In this document: positions 1 through 5,888 of the stretch, piece after piece
How the letters are laid out: each line of letters starts with the position of its first letter
Numbering within the stretch: position 1 is the first letter of the stretch
DNA from: Persephonella sp.
Lineage (GTDB): Bacteria > Aquificota > Aquificia > Aquificales > Hydrogenothermaceae
NCBI GenBank assembly: GCA_027058925.1
Contig: JALTAS010000136.1
Coordinates: 1-10,691 of the forward strand
Direction: 5' to 3'
DNA length: 10,691 nucleotides
The notes under the pieces: model-generated
What the model was told of the DNA's origin: nothing
The model's database searches: none
What the model saw: the letters and a program-made list of their open reading frames with translations, nothing else
Made by a program: the position numbers and the translations under genes

Positions 1-169
1 TAACTGGAGAAACAACTTCCGTTTTTTTCTTTTTTCCCTCAATCCTGTTTAACCTTTCCTCAAGCTGTTTCACTTTTTTTTCGAGTAAGTTTATCCTTTC
101 TTCAATGGTCTGTCCGTATGAGATGCCAAACACAAAAGCTGTCAAGAAACTAATCAATATAAATCTCAT
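1..169 (-). CDS. Partial exported coiled-coil protein (N-terminal 56 residues)
   Basis: Only the N-terminus lies in the window; the gene continues past the left edge. The ATG at 169 follows secG by 7 nt and has an AGGTG ribosome site (176-172). The protein begins with a short basic start (MRF) and a hydrophobic stretch to about residue 17, ending in a GISYGQ-like signal peptidase site near residues 19-20. A charged heptad-like helix follows (residues 22-45, leucines and isoleucines alternating with Glu/Lys/Arg), then a Lys-rich run (KKKK). Seen directly: signal peptide plus coiled coil. A periplasmic or outer-membrane protein is inferred; many porins and envelope proteins of thermophilic Gram-negatives have such an N-terminal coil, but the part that would decide the family is missing. 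It probably belongs to the same operon as secG. Confidence 0.75.
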   Translation of the reverse strand, partial: MRFILISFLTAFVFGISYGQTIEERINLLEKKVKQLEERLNRIEGKKKKTEVVSPV

Positions 170-176
170 TTTCACC

Positions 177-473
177 TCATTTTTTTTGTGTTTGTTGTGT
201 TTCAGGTAAATCGCTCAGAACTGATGAGCTTTTGATAGACTTGTGGTGTATGAAAGAGAGTGCAAAAACCAGAAACAGAAATATTCCTCCAAGCCAGTAT
301 GTTATCTTGGTGAGAATGTTTGAAGCACCGGCTCCTAAAACCGCTGCAGCTGCACCTGAGCCGAATATGGCTCCTATCTCTGCACCTTTAGTTTTTTGCA
401 TAAGAACTATAATTATCAGAAGAATGGCATCTATTATCAGAAAAATAGAAAGCACAGTAAACAGAATGTCCAT
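177..473 (-). CDS. secG: Preprotein translocase subunit SecG
   Basis: Small membrane subunit of the SecYEG channel, which assists SecA-driven protein export across the inner membrane. The 98-residue protein has the family layout: a first membrane helix (about 4-25), a cytoplasmic loop with the conserved pattern LMQKTKGAEIGAIFGSGA (residues 24-41), a second helix (about 56-75) and a polar, Ser/Gln/Lys-rich tail. The ATG at 473 lies one base after the tpiA stop and has a GGAGG site inside the end of tpiA, pointing to coupled translation. A tpiA-secG pair is a common bacterial arrangement, which supports the call. The gene ends with a run of eight A before TGA; nothing suggests this is more than base composition. 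Confidence 0.93.
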   Translation of the reverse strand: MDILFTVLSIFLIIDAILLIIIVLMQKTKGAEIGAIFGSGAAAAVLGAGASNILTKITYWLGGIFLFLVFALSFIHHKSIKSSSVLSDLPETQQTQKK

Positions 474-474
474 C

Positions 475-1245
475 TTAAACCTCCATAACCTCAGTTATTA
501 TTTTGTAAAACTTTTCAGGATCAAGGCTTGCCGTTCCAACAAGAAAACCATCAATATTAGGCTCTTTTATCAGATCCCTTGCATTTTTTTCATTAACACT
601 TCCACCGTAAAGTATCCTCGTTTTCTGGTCATTTCCTTTAGATATCTCATTTATTAATGATCTTATAAATCTGTGAACTTCCTGAGTCTGCTGAGGCGTT
701 GCATTAACTCCTGTCCCTATAGCCCAGACAGGTTCGTAGGCGATGTCTATGTAAACAATGTCCTTTTCCACTCCTGCAAGTCCGTTTCTAATTTGTCTTT
801 CAACAACAGAGAGTGTTTTTCCCTGCTCTCTTTCCTCAATTGTTTCCCCTACACACAGTATCGGTCTTATCCCATGTTCAACAGCAGAAATAACCTTCTT
901 GTTTATCAGATCATCTTTTTCGCCGAATATATGTCTTCTTTCAGAATGACCGAGTATCACATAATCAACATCAAGCTCTGTCAGCATAAGAGGTGAGATT
1001 TCTCCTGTAAAAGCTCCCTTTTCCATATAATGCATATTCTGTGCGCCAAGTTTAACGTTGTACTCCCCTTCTTTTTTTGCTGCATCAAGTCTTATAGAAG
1101 CTGAGGAAAGAGCTGTAAAAGAAGGGGCTATCATTATCTCTATATTCATCAGATCTTTTACAGAGGGGAGAAAAAGATCAAGATACTCAAGGGTATCTCC
1201 GACAGTTTTGTTCATTTTCCAGTTTGCAGCAACAAGATAACTCAT
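475..1245 (-). CDS. tpiA: Triosephosphate isomerase
   Basis: Interconverts dihydroxyacetone phosphate and glyceraldehyde 3-phosphate in glycolysis/gluconeogenesis and the Calvin cycle; cytosolic TIM barrel, normally a dimer. At 256 residues it is full length. Substrate-binding Asn8 and Lys10 lie in AANWKMN, catalytic His100 in ILGHSERR, catalytic Glu171 in AYEPVWAIGTG (the last part being the mobile loop 6), and the phosphate-binding GGSV is at about 214-217. The ATG overlaps the gpmA stop by four bases (ATGA) and has a GAGGAAGG ribosome site, so translation is likely coupled to the mutase. Linkage with gpmA places two enzymes of the triose-phosphate section in one transcript; pgk, often the neighbour of tpiA, is absent here. 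Confidence 0.97.
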   Translation of the reverse strand: MSYLVAANWKMNKTVGDTLEYLDLFLPSVKDLMNIEIMIAPSFTALSSASIRLDAAKKEGEYNVKLGAQNMHYMEKGAFTGEISPLMLTELDVDYVILGHSERRHIFGEKDDLINKKVISAVEHGIRPILCVGETIEEREQGKTLSVVERQIRNGLAGVEKDIVYIDIAYEPVWAIGTGVNATPQQTQEVHRFIRSLINEISKGNDQKTRILYGGSVNEKNARDLIKEPNIDGFLVGTASLDPEKFYKIITEVMEV

Positions 1246-1862
1246 TTTCCTTCCTCTAAATGTCTTATCTCTTTTTTGATAATATTTTCATTTTTATCAA
1301 GTTCATAAACAATAGGTGTTCCTGTTGGTATTTCAACCTTTATTATCTCTTCAGGGGAAAGCTTTTCCAGATACATAACTATTGATCTTAAGGAGTTTCC
1401 GTGTGCAACAACAAGAACGTCTCTACCGTCTTTTATGTCTCCCATTATAGCTCTTTCAAGAAATGGTATAGTCCTTTCAGCAGTGTCTTTTAGTGATTCA
1501 CCCTCAGGAGGAGGTATGTCGTAGCTCCTTCTCCACAGGTGAACAATCTCTTTACCCCATTTTTCCCTTGCCCTGTCTTTATTAAGACCCTGAAGTGCCC
1601 CGTAATGTCTTTCGTTGAGAGCCTGATCCTTTATAACGGGTATCAAAAGACCTATTGTTTCAAGGATTATTCTGAGTGTTTCCTGAGCCCTTGTGAGCAT
1701 TGATGTGTAAGCAACATCAAACCTTATGTCTTTAAGAAGTTCTCCAGCTTTGTAAGCTTCTTCCTTTCCTTTTTCTGTCAGAGGAACATCTATCCATCCT
1801 GTAAACCTGTTTTGTAGATTCCATATAGACTGTCCGTGTCTGACAAGAACAAGTTTAGGCAT
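1242..1862 (-). CDS. gpmA: 2,3-bisphosphoglycerate-dependent phosphoglycerate mutase
   Basis: Interconverts 3- and 2-phosphoglycerate through a phosphohistidine intermediate. The histidine phosphatase fold is shown by LVRHGQS with phosphorylated His9, RFTGWIDVPLT (19-29), the acid/base Glu84 in LNERHYGALQGLNK, PPPEGESL (117-124) and the second catalytic His154 in VVAHGNSLRS. The Tyr-Gly-Ala-Leu-Gln-Gly-Leu-Asn-Lys segment and the tryptophan-rich stretch near residue 110 separate it from generic cobC/SixA-type phosphatases. It is 206 residues, matching the compact form of this enzyme found in several bacteria rather than the roughly 250-residue E. coli form. It begins 8 nt inside the end of the DUF3817 gene, with a GGAGAG site upstream, and overlaps tpiA by 4 nt. 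Confidence 0.94.
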   Translation of the reverse strand: MPKLVLVRHGQSIWNLQNRFTGWIDVPLTEKGKEEAYKAGELLKDIRFDVAYTSMLTRAQETLRIILETIGLLIPVIKDQALNERHYGALQGLNKDRAREKWGKEIVHLWRRSYDIPPPEGESLKDTAERTIPFLERAIMGDIKDGRDVLVVAHGNSLRSIVMYLEKLSPEEIIKVEIPTGTPIVYELDKNENIIKKEIRHLEEGK

Positions 1863-2175
1863 TGATAAGCTCTCCTTCTTTTTGTTTTTTATTTATTTTA
1901 TCATCAAATTCTTTAATTAATTTTTCCATTGGTATAAGCCCAAACGGTATAACTGAAAATATGAGCATTCTGTAAATAAAGTTTTTTCCAGGATTAAACT
2001 CTTTGTTTGTAAGATAAAGAAAATATAGGAATGTAAGCCATAAAGTACCGTGTATAGATCCCAAAATTATTGTAGCTATTTTGTATCCCCATATGTATTT
2101 TAAGGGCATACCAATAAAAACAAGAATTATTAGGGATATACCTTCAATAAAAGATATTAAAGCAAGTTTTTTCAT
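1855..2175 (-). CDS. DUF3817 family small integral membrane protein
   Basis: A 106-residue protein with about three hydrophobic helices (roughly 4-22, 33-55 and 67-84) and a charged Lys/Glu-rich C-terminal tail. It carries the pattern I associate with DUF3817/YdzA-like proteins: an early EG pair (residues 11-12), MPLKY (23-27) and GSIHG (39-43). The molecular function of this family is not known to me and I infer none. The ATG at 2175 has a strong GAGGAGG site overlapping the stop of the methyltransferase gene; the 3' end overlaps gpmA by 8 nt, so it is embedded in the operon rather than independently transcribed. The family assignment rests on motif memory, not a search. Confidence 0.8.
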   Translation of the reverse strand: MKKLALISFIEGISLIILVFIGMPLKYIWGYKIATIILGSIHGTLWLTFLYFLYLTNKEFNPGKNFIYRMLIFSVIPFGLIPMEKLIKEFDDKINKKQKEGELINA

Positions 2176-2184
2176 TTTTCCTCC

Positions 2185-2931
2185 TCAATCGCAGAATTTT
2201 TCAAGTAAAAAGTTTACCTCAGATGTGTATATCTTTTTATCAGGGTTATCATAAACGATTAAAGGTTTTTCTACTGCTTCTCCTCCTGGATTTCCACCTT
2301 TTATCCCCTCTATCAAAAAATGTGTGGCGTTTTCTTTTGATGAGGGATGAATGAATCTGTATCTTTTTGGTTGGATATTTTTTTCCTTCATAAGTAATAA
2401 AACCTCAGATAGCCTTCCTACAGGAAATATCAAAAAAAGCCTTCCTTTGTTTTTCAGAAGATATGAGGAAGCTTTTATAAAATCCTTTATACTTCCCTGT
2501 ATCTCATATCTTGCAATATTCCTCTCTGTGGGCTGAACCTCTTTTTCTGGGAGATGGTATGGGGGGTTAAAAACTACATAATCAAATGTTTCTGGTCTGA
2601 ATATCCTTTTTATTTCCCTTATATCTCCCTTAAAAAGCTGGGCTTTAACATCGTTCAGCTGTATATTTCTCCATGCCTGAGAGAAAAGGCTTTCCTGAAG
2701 CTCTATACCAAAAAGCTTTAATTTTTTGTATTTAAGCGAAAGTAAAATCAGAAGTATCCCTGACCCTGTCCCAAGATCAATAAGATTTGCAACCCTGTCA
2801 GGTACATTTACAAAAGATGCAAGGAGAATACTATCAATGTTAAATCTGTAACCTTCTTTGCTCTGAATTATCCTGATTCTACCCCTTAAAAAAGGGGTTA
2901 GGGTTTCGCTGTCTTTTAGTTTAATTTCCAT
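2185..2931 (-). CDS. TrmN6/YfiC-like N6-adenine methyltransferase
   Basis: Class I SAM-dependent methyltransferase of 248 residues. The N-terminus (LRGRIRIIQSKEGYRFNID, residues 15-33) matches the entry segment of the family that methylates N6 of A37 in tRNA1(Val). It is followed by SAM motif I DLGTGSG (52-58), an acidic residue after beta-2 (GIELQ, 75-79), and the N6-adenine catalytic motif NPPY (122-125). The substrate is inferred from family resemblance; other YfiC-like proteins may modify different RNAs. The ATG at 2931 abuts the atpC stop with no gap and I see no good ribosome site, so translation probably depends on ribosomes finishing atpC. A 7-bp hairpin lies within codons 12-17. Confidence 0.87.
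   Translation of the reverse strand: MEIKLKDSETLTPFLRGRIRIIQSKEGYRFNIDSILLASFVNVPDRVANLIDLGTGSGILLILLSLKYKKLKLFGIELQESLFSQAWRNIQLNDVKAQLFKGDIREIKRIFRPETFDYVVFNPPYHLPEKEVQPTERNIARYEIQGSIKDFIKASSYLLKNKGRLFLIFPVGRLSEVLLLMKEKNIQPKRYRFIHPSSKENATHFLIEGIKGGNPGGEAVEKPLIVYDNPDKKIYTSEVNFLLEKFCD
2881..2898 (-). other. Hairpin within the start of the methyltransferase gene
   Basis: ACCCCTT (2881-2887) and AAGGGGT (2892-2898) form a perfect 7-bp stem with a 4-nt loop. In the leftward mRNA it lies about 34 nt after the methyltransferase start codon, just past a ribosome bound at the start. It could slow translation, but it may simply reflect the codons used. Confidence 0.3.
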
Positions 2932-3342
2932 TTATCTAACTTTTACACCCGCAAGTTCAAGAAGTACTTCAGCCCTTTCCTTCATTCTCTCAAAATTCTC
3001 AATTTCCTCAAGGGATAAAGCCTCCTTTTGTTCTAACTTTGCAACAGCTTCTTCAAGGGTTTTCTTTTCCTGCTCAACATTTATCTCGCCAAACTCAAAA
3101 GCTTCCTCAACCAGAACTATTACCCTGTCACCTCTGACATCAATCGTTCCATAAGTTACTGCAAGTTCAATAGGCTCTTCCTCAGGTCTTTCTATTCTGA
3201 GCTTGCCGGGAACTACATTTGTTAAAAGAAGCATATGGTTTTCAAGAATTCCGATCTCGCCGTCAGATGTGTTTATAATAGTCTGTTCAACCTCGCCCTG
3301 AAAAACTATTCCGTTAGGGGTAACAACCTCAAGTTGATACAT
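2932..3342 (-). CDS. atpC: F1Fo ATP synthase epsilon subunit
   Basis: Epsilon subunit of the rotary ATP synthase central stalk; binds gamma and the c-ring and can inhibit ATP hydrolysis. The 136 residues show the two-domain layout: an N-terminal beta-sandwich (about 1-84) opening with LEVVTPNGIVFQGEV and containing DGEIGILENHMLLLT (27-41), GKLRI and TYGTIDVRGDRVIVLVEEA, then a Glu/Lys-rich helical hairpin (about 88-136). The ATG at 3342 has an AGGAGG site 5-6 nt upstream. It is the first gene of the leftward operon and no other atp gene lies in the window, so it is separated from its usual atpD partner. Confidence 0.95.
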   Translation of the reverse strand: MYQLEVVTPNGIVFQGEVEQTIINTSDGEIGILENHMLLLTNVVPGKLRIERPEEEPIELAVTYGTIDVRGDRVIVLVEEAFEFGEINVEQEKKTLEEAVAKLEQKEALSLEEIENFERMKERAEVLLELAGVKVR

Positions 3343-3355
3343 TCCTTGCCTCCTG

Positions 3356-3384
3356 TTAATTCTTTCAATAATTTAGTTTACAAT
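3356..3384 (+). promoter_or_regulatory. Candidate promoter for the elbB-lpxL operon
   Basis: TACAAT at 3379-3384 matches five of six -10 positions. It is preceded by 17 bp and a weak -35-like TTAATT (3356-3361). Transcription would start near 3391, leaving a short leader before the GGGGGTGG ribosome site (3403-3410). It lies in the 72-bp gap between divergent atpC and elbB. I see no equally good -10 for atpC. Confidence 0.4.
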
Positions 3385-3414
3385 AAATTGAAACAAATTT
3401 CAGGGGGTGGAATT

Positions 3415-4071
3415 ATGAAGGTAGGAGTTCTTCTTTCAGGTTGCGGAGTTTTTGATGGTGCTGAAATACATGAAGCAACTTTAACTCTTTATTTTCTTGA
3501 CAGAGAAGGTGCGGAGATTGTATGTATGGCTCCAAACATCCCACAAAAAGAAGTGATCAATCATCTAAACGGTGAAAAGATGAATGAAACAAGAAATGTT
3601 CTTGTTGAGGCAGCAAGAATAGCAAGGGGAGATATAAAAGATATAAATGAGGTTTCTGCAGATGATATAGATGCTCTTATTATGCCGGGAGGATACGATG
3701 TTGAAAAAAACTTCTCCACATTTCTTGAGAAAGGGGCTGAGGCAGACGTCATTCCTGAGGTAAAAAGACTTCTTGTTGAGATGTTTGAAAAAGGAAAACC
3801 TATAGGTGCTGTGTGTATATCTCCTGTAATAGTAGCTGCAGCTTTGAGAGAAGCTAAAGTAAAGCTTACAATCGGAAGTGATGAGCAGGTAGCAAAGGCA
3901 ATTGAGGCTATGGGTCAACAGCATCTTGTCTGCCCAGTTTCAGAGGCTCTTGTTGATGAAGAACACAAAATAGTTTCAACACCTGCTTACATGGAAGGAA
4001 AAACAATAAAAGATGTTGCAGACGGAATAGAAAAGCTTGTAAAAGAAGTTCTCAGGCTTGCAGGTAAGTAA
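3415..4071 (+). CDS. elbB: ElbB/ES1-like DJ-1/PfpI superfamily protein
   Basis: A 218-residue member of the class I glutamine amidotransferase-like (DJ-1/PfpI) fold, ES1/ElbB branch; E. coli ElbB is linked to isoprenoid synthesis and has weak glyoxalase activity. Seen here: VLLSGCGVFDGAEIHEA (5-21), typical of ElbB, the PGGYDVEKNFS segment (91-101), and the nucleophile elbow GAVCISP with Cys134. The open frame runs upstream into atpC, but the ATG at 3415 is chosen because it follows a strong GGGGGTGG site and gives the family N-terminus MKVGVLLSGCGV. It opens the rightward operon, one base before the next gene. The physiological substrate is uncertain; glyoxalase activity is family knowledge, not shown by sequence. 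Confidence 0.9.
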   Translation: MKVGVLLSGCGVFDGAEIHEATLTLYFLDREGAEIVCMAPNIPQKEVINHLNGEKMNETRNVLVEAARIARGDIKDINEVSADDIDALIMPGGYDVEKNFSTFLEKGAEADVIPEVKRLLVEMFEKGKPIGAVCISPVIVAAALREAKVKLTIGSDEQVAKAIEAMGQQHLVCPVSEALVDEEHKIVSTPAYMEGKTIKDVADGIEKLVKEVLRLAGK

Positions 4072-4075
4072 ATTG
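4062..4075 (+). promoter_or_regulatory. Ribosome site deciding the TTG start of the Dcd-like gene
   Basis: AGGTAAG (4062-4068), within the last elbB codons, is followed after 4 nt by TTG (4073-4075), one base beyond the elbB stop. No ATG or GTG start with a ribosome site precedes the conserved N-terminus in this frame. Confidence 0.5.
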
Positions 4076-4549
4076 TTTTTGAAGGAAAAACAAATAAAAC
4101 AGCTAATAAAAATAGGATCTGTCAGAATAGAGCCTTTTGATGCTGATCTTCAGCTCCAAAACTCCTATATTGATTTGAGACTTTCAGACAGATTTTACAG
4201 ATTTCCACAAGATCTTCAGCCTGAAATTCAGATTCTTGATCCTGAAAATCCTTACTTTAATATTCTTGAAAAGGATTATATTTCAGATAAAGGGATTGTT
4301 CTGGAACCTGGTGGTTTTTACATATTTGAAACTATGGAATATATCTCTATGCCTGAAAATATCTCTATCTATCTACAGCCTAAACTTAGACTGTCAAAAA
4401 TAGGTTTAAACCTGTTGAATGCAGGAATGATCGGACATGGTTTTGAGGGAAATCTCATCCTTTGCATTCACAATGTTAATAGCTATCCTGTTAGAGTTTT
4501 TAAAAATATGCCGATAGTTCATATGTTTTTATCAAAATCAGAACTTTAG
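4073..4549 (+). CDS. dCTP deaminase/dUTPase-fold protein, probably not catalytic
   Basis: A 158-residue protein with the trimeric dCTP deaminase (Dcd) fold outline: N-terminal FLKEKQIKQLI, then NSYIDLRLSDRFYRF (30-44, compare the SYDLRLG segment), LEPGGFYIFETMEYISMPE (77-95), and GFEGNLILCIHN (123-134). The key residues differ. The GRSSLARLG motif of active Dcd aligns with PKLRLSKIG (103-111), the catalytic Glu of the LE-F/I-N segment aligns with Cys131, and the Asp of the IDPGW segment aligns with Gly121. It also lacks the C-terminal lid of roughly 180-195-residue enzymes. These alignments are by eye. A structural or nucleotide-binding role is therefore more likely than deamination. TTG at 4073 is chosen: AGGTAAG (4062-4068) is well spaced and it avoids overlapping elbB; TTG at 4058 and 4079 are alternatives. 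Confidence 0.75.
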   Translation: MFLKEKQIKQLIKIGSVRIEPFDADLQLQNSYIDLRLSDRFYRFPQDLQPEIQILDPENPYFNILEKDYISDKGIVLEPGGFYIFETMEYISMPENISIYLQPKLRLSKIGLNLLNAGMIGHGFEGNLILCIHNVNSYPVRVFKNMPIVHMFLSKSEL

Positions 4550-4562
4550 GAGGTAATGGTTG
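4549..4562 (+). promoter_or_regulatory. Strong ribosome site deciding the TTG start of hom
   Basis: GGAGG (4549-4553), beginning in the preceding stop codon, lies 6 nt before TTG (4560-4562). The nearby ATG at 4556 is in a different frame, and the TTG directly precedes the dinucleotide-binding strand, so TTG is the likely start. Confidence 0.7.
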
Positions 4563-5888
4563 AAAGAGATAAATGTGGGAATAGTTGGTTATGGTGTTGT
4601 TGGGAACGGCGTTGCAAAAATCCTTGAAGAAAAAAATGAGCTTTTAGCAAAAAAAGCCGGAATAAGAATAAATCTTAAAAAGGTTTTTACAAGAAACTGG
4701 AATAAGAAATTTCCATACCCTCTTTCTGAGGAAAAAAAAGCTTTTTCATTAGATGAGCTTCTTCATGATAGGAATCTCCACATAATAGTTGAGCTTACAG
4801 GGGGGATTGATTTTCCTTACGACCTCATGCTGAAGAGTATAAAAAATGGAAAACATATAGTCACAGCAAACAAAGCCCTTTTGGCAGAAAAGGGTAAAGA
4901 TCTTTTCCTTCAGGCTGAAGAGAAGGGAATAAGGATAGGTTTTGAGGCGGCTGTTGCTGGAGGAATTCCTATCATAAGATCACTCAGGGAAGGTCTTATA
5001 GCAAATAAAATTCAGAAGATATACGGTATTCTAAACGGAACAACGAACTATATTCTAACAAAGATGTTTAAAGAAGGAAGGGATTTTGTTTCTGTCTTAA
5101 AAGAAGCTCAGGATTTAGGATATGCAGAGGCAGATCCAACACTTGATATTAATGGTACAGATGCTGCCCACAAGATAACAATTCTTGCTTCCCTTTCTTA
5201 CGGTGGATTTATAGATTTTTTAGGAGTTTATATAGAAGGTATAGAAAATATTAACAGTCTTGATATAGATTTAGGTAGAGAGCTTGGATATACTTTAAAG
5301 CTCCTTGCGATAGCAAAACTTCACAACGGAGAGGTTGAGGTCAGGGTTCATCCAACATTTTTGCCTTCTGAACATCCCCTTTCTAAGGTTGACGGTGTTT
5401 ATAATGCTGTTATGGTTGAGGGAGACTCTGTCGGAGAAACCATGTTTTACGGGAAAGGTGCAGGCAGTCTCCCTACAGCAAGTGCTGTTGTGAGCGATAT
5501 TGTTGATATAGGAAAAAGCATCGCTCTTGGTGTGGGCAGGGAGATAGAAGTAACATCAATGAACTGGGAGCACAGGGATCTATCTCTTACAAAAACATCT
5601 GACTTTTATACAAGGTATTATCTTAGATTCACAGTTCCTGACATAACAGGTATTCTTGCTAAGGTCTCAACAGTTTTTGCTAAATACAACATAAGCATCG
5701 CCGCCGTTATACAGAAAGAAAAAGTTATTTCTTTTGCAGGTGAAACAAAAGAAAAGGTAGTTCCCCTTGTTATTCTTACACATACTGCATCTGAAAATAA
5801 CATCCAGAAAGCTATAAAGGAGATAGAAAATCAGAAAATAACAGTTGAAAAAACAGTTCTTATCAGAGTGGAAGACGAGGAGAAATGA
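4560..5888 (+). CDS. hom: Homoserine dehydrogenase with C-terminal ACT domain
   Basis: Reduces aspartate semialdehyde to homoserine with NAD(P)H, the branch point toward threonine, isoleucine and methionine. The 442 residues show a Rossmann NAD(P) domain with VGIVGYGVVGNG (6-17), then catalytic Lys105 in VTANKALLA. The catalytic/dimer domain contains FEAAVAGGIPIIRSLREGL (128-146), GILNGTTNYIL (156-166) and GYAEADPTLDINGTDAAHK; Glu190, Asp201 and Lys205 keep the family spacing of active-site acids and lysine. An ACT domain follows (about 353-425, beginning YYLRFTVPDITGILAKVS), usually the site of threonine feedback inhibition. It is a stand-alone enzyme without aspartokinase. The stop overlaps the next gene by 4 nt. 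Confidence 0.96.
   Translation: MKEINVGIVGYGVVGNGVAKILEEKNELLAKKAGIRINLKKVFTRNWNKKFPYPLSEEKKAFSLDELLHDRNLHIIVELTGGIDFPYDLMLKSIKNGKHIVTANKALLAEKGKDLFLQAEEKGIRIGFEAAVAGGIPIIRSLREGLIANKIQKIYGILNGTTNYILTKMFKEGRDFVSVLKEAQDLGYAEADPTLDINGTDAAHKITILASLSYGGFIDFLGVYIEGIENINSLDIDLGRELGYTLKLLAIAKLHNGEVEVRVHPTFLPSEHPLSKVDGVYNAVMVEGDSVGETMFYGKGAGSLPTASAVVSDIVDIGKSIALGVGREIEVTSMNWEHRDLSLTKTSDFYTRYYLRFTVPDITGILAKVSTVFAKYNISIAAVIQKEKVISFAGETKEKVVPLVILTHTASENNIQKAIKEIENQKITVEKTVLIRVEDEEK

Noticed and set aside
179..188. Run of eight A at the end of the secG coding strand as a slippage or terminator signal
   Set aside because: No stem precedes it, the next gene starts within 10 nt with a ribosome site, and frameshifted frames end at once.
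232..657. Long plus-strand frame opposite secG and tpiA
   Set aside because: It is antisense to two well-supported genes with conserved motifs and shows no recognisable domain.
3235..3414. Upstream extension of the elbB reading frame by 60 codons
   Set aside because: It runs antisense through the start of atpC, and the ATG at 3415 has a strong ribosome site and the conserved family N-terminus.
4058..4072. TTG at 4058 as start of the Dcd-like gene
   Set aside because: It would overlap elbB by 14 nt without a clear ribosome site at proper spacing; TTG at 4073 is better placed and matches family N-termini.
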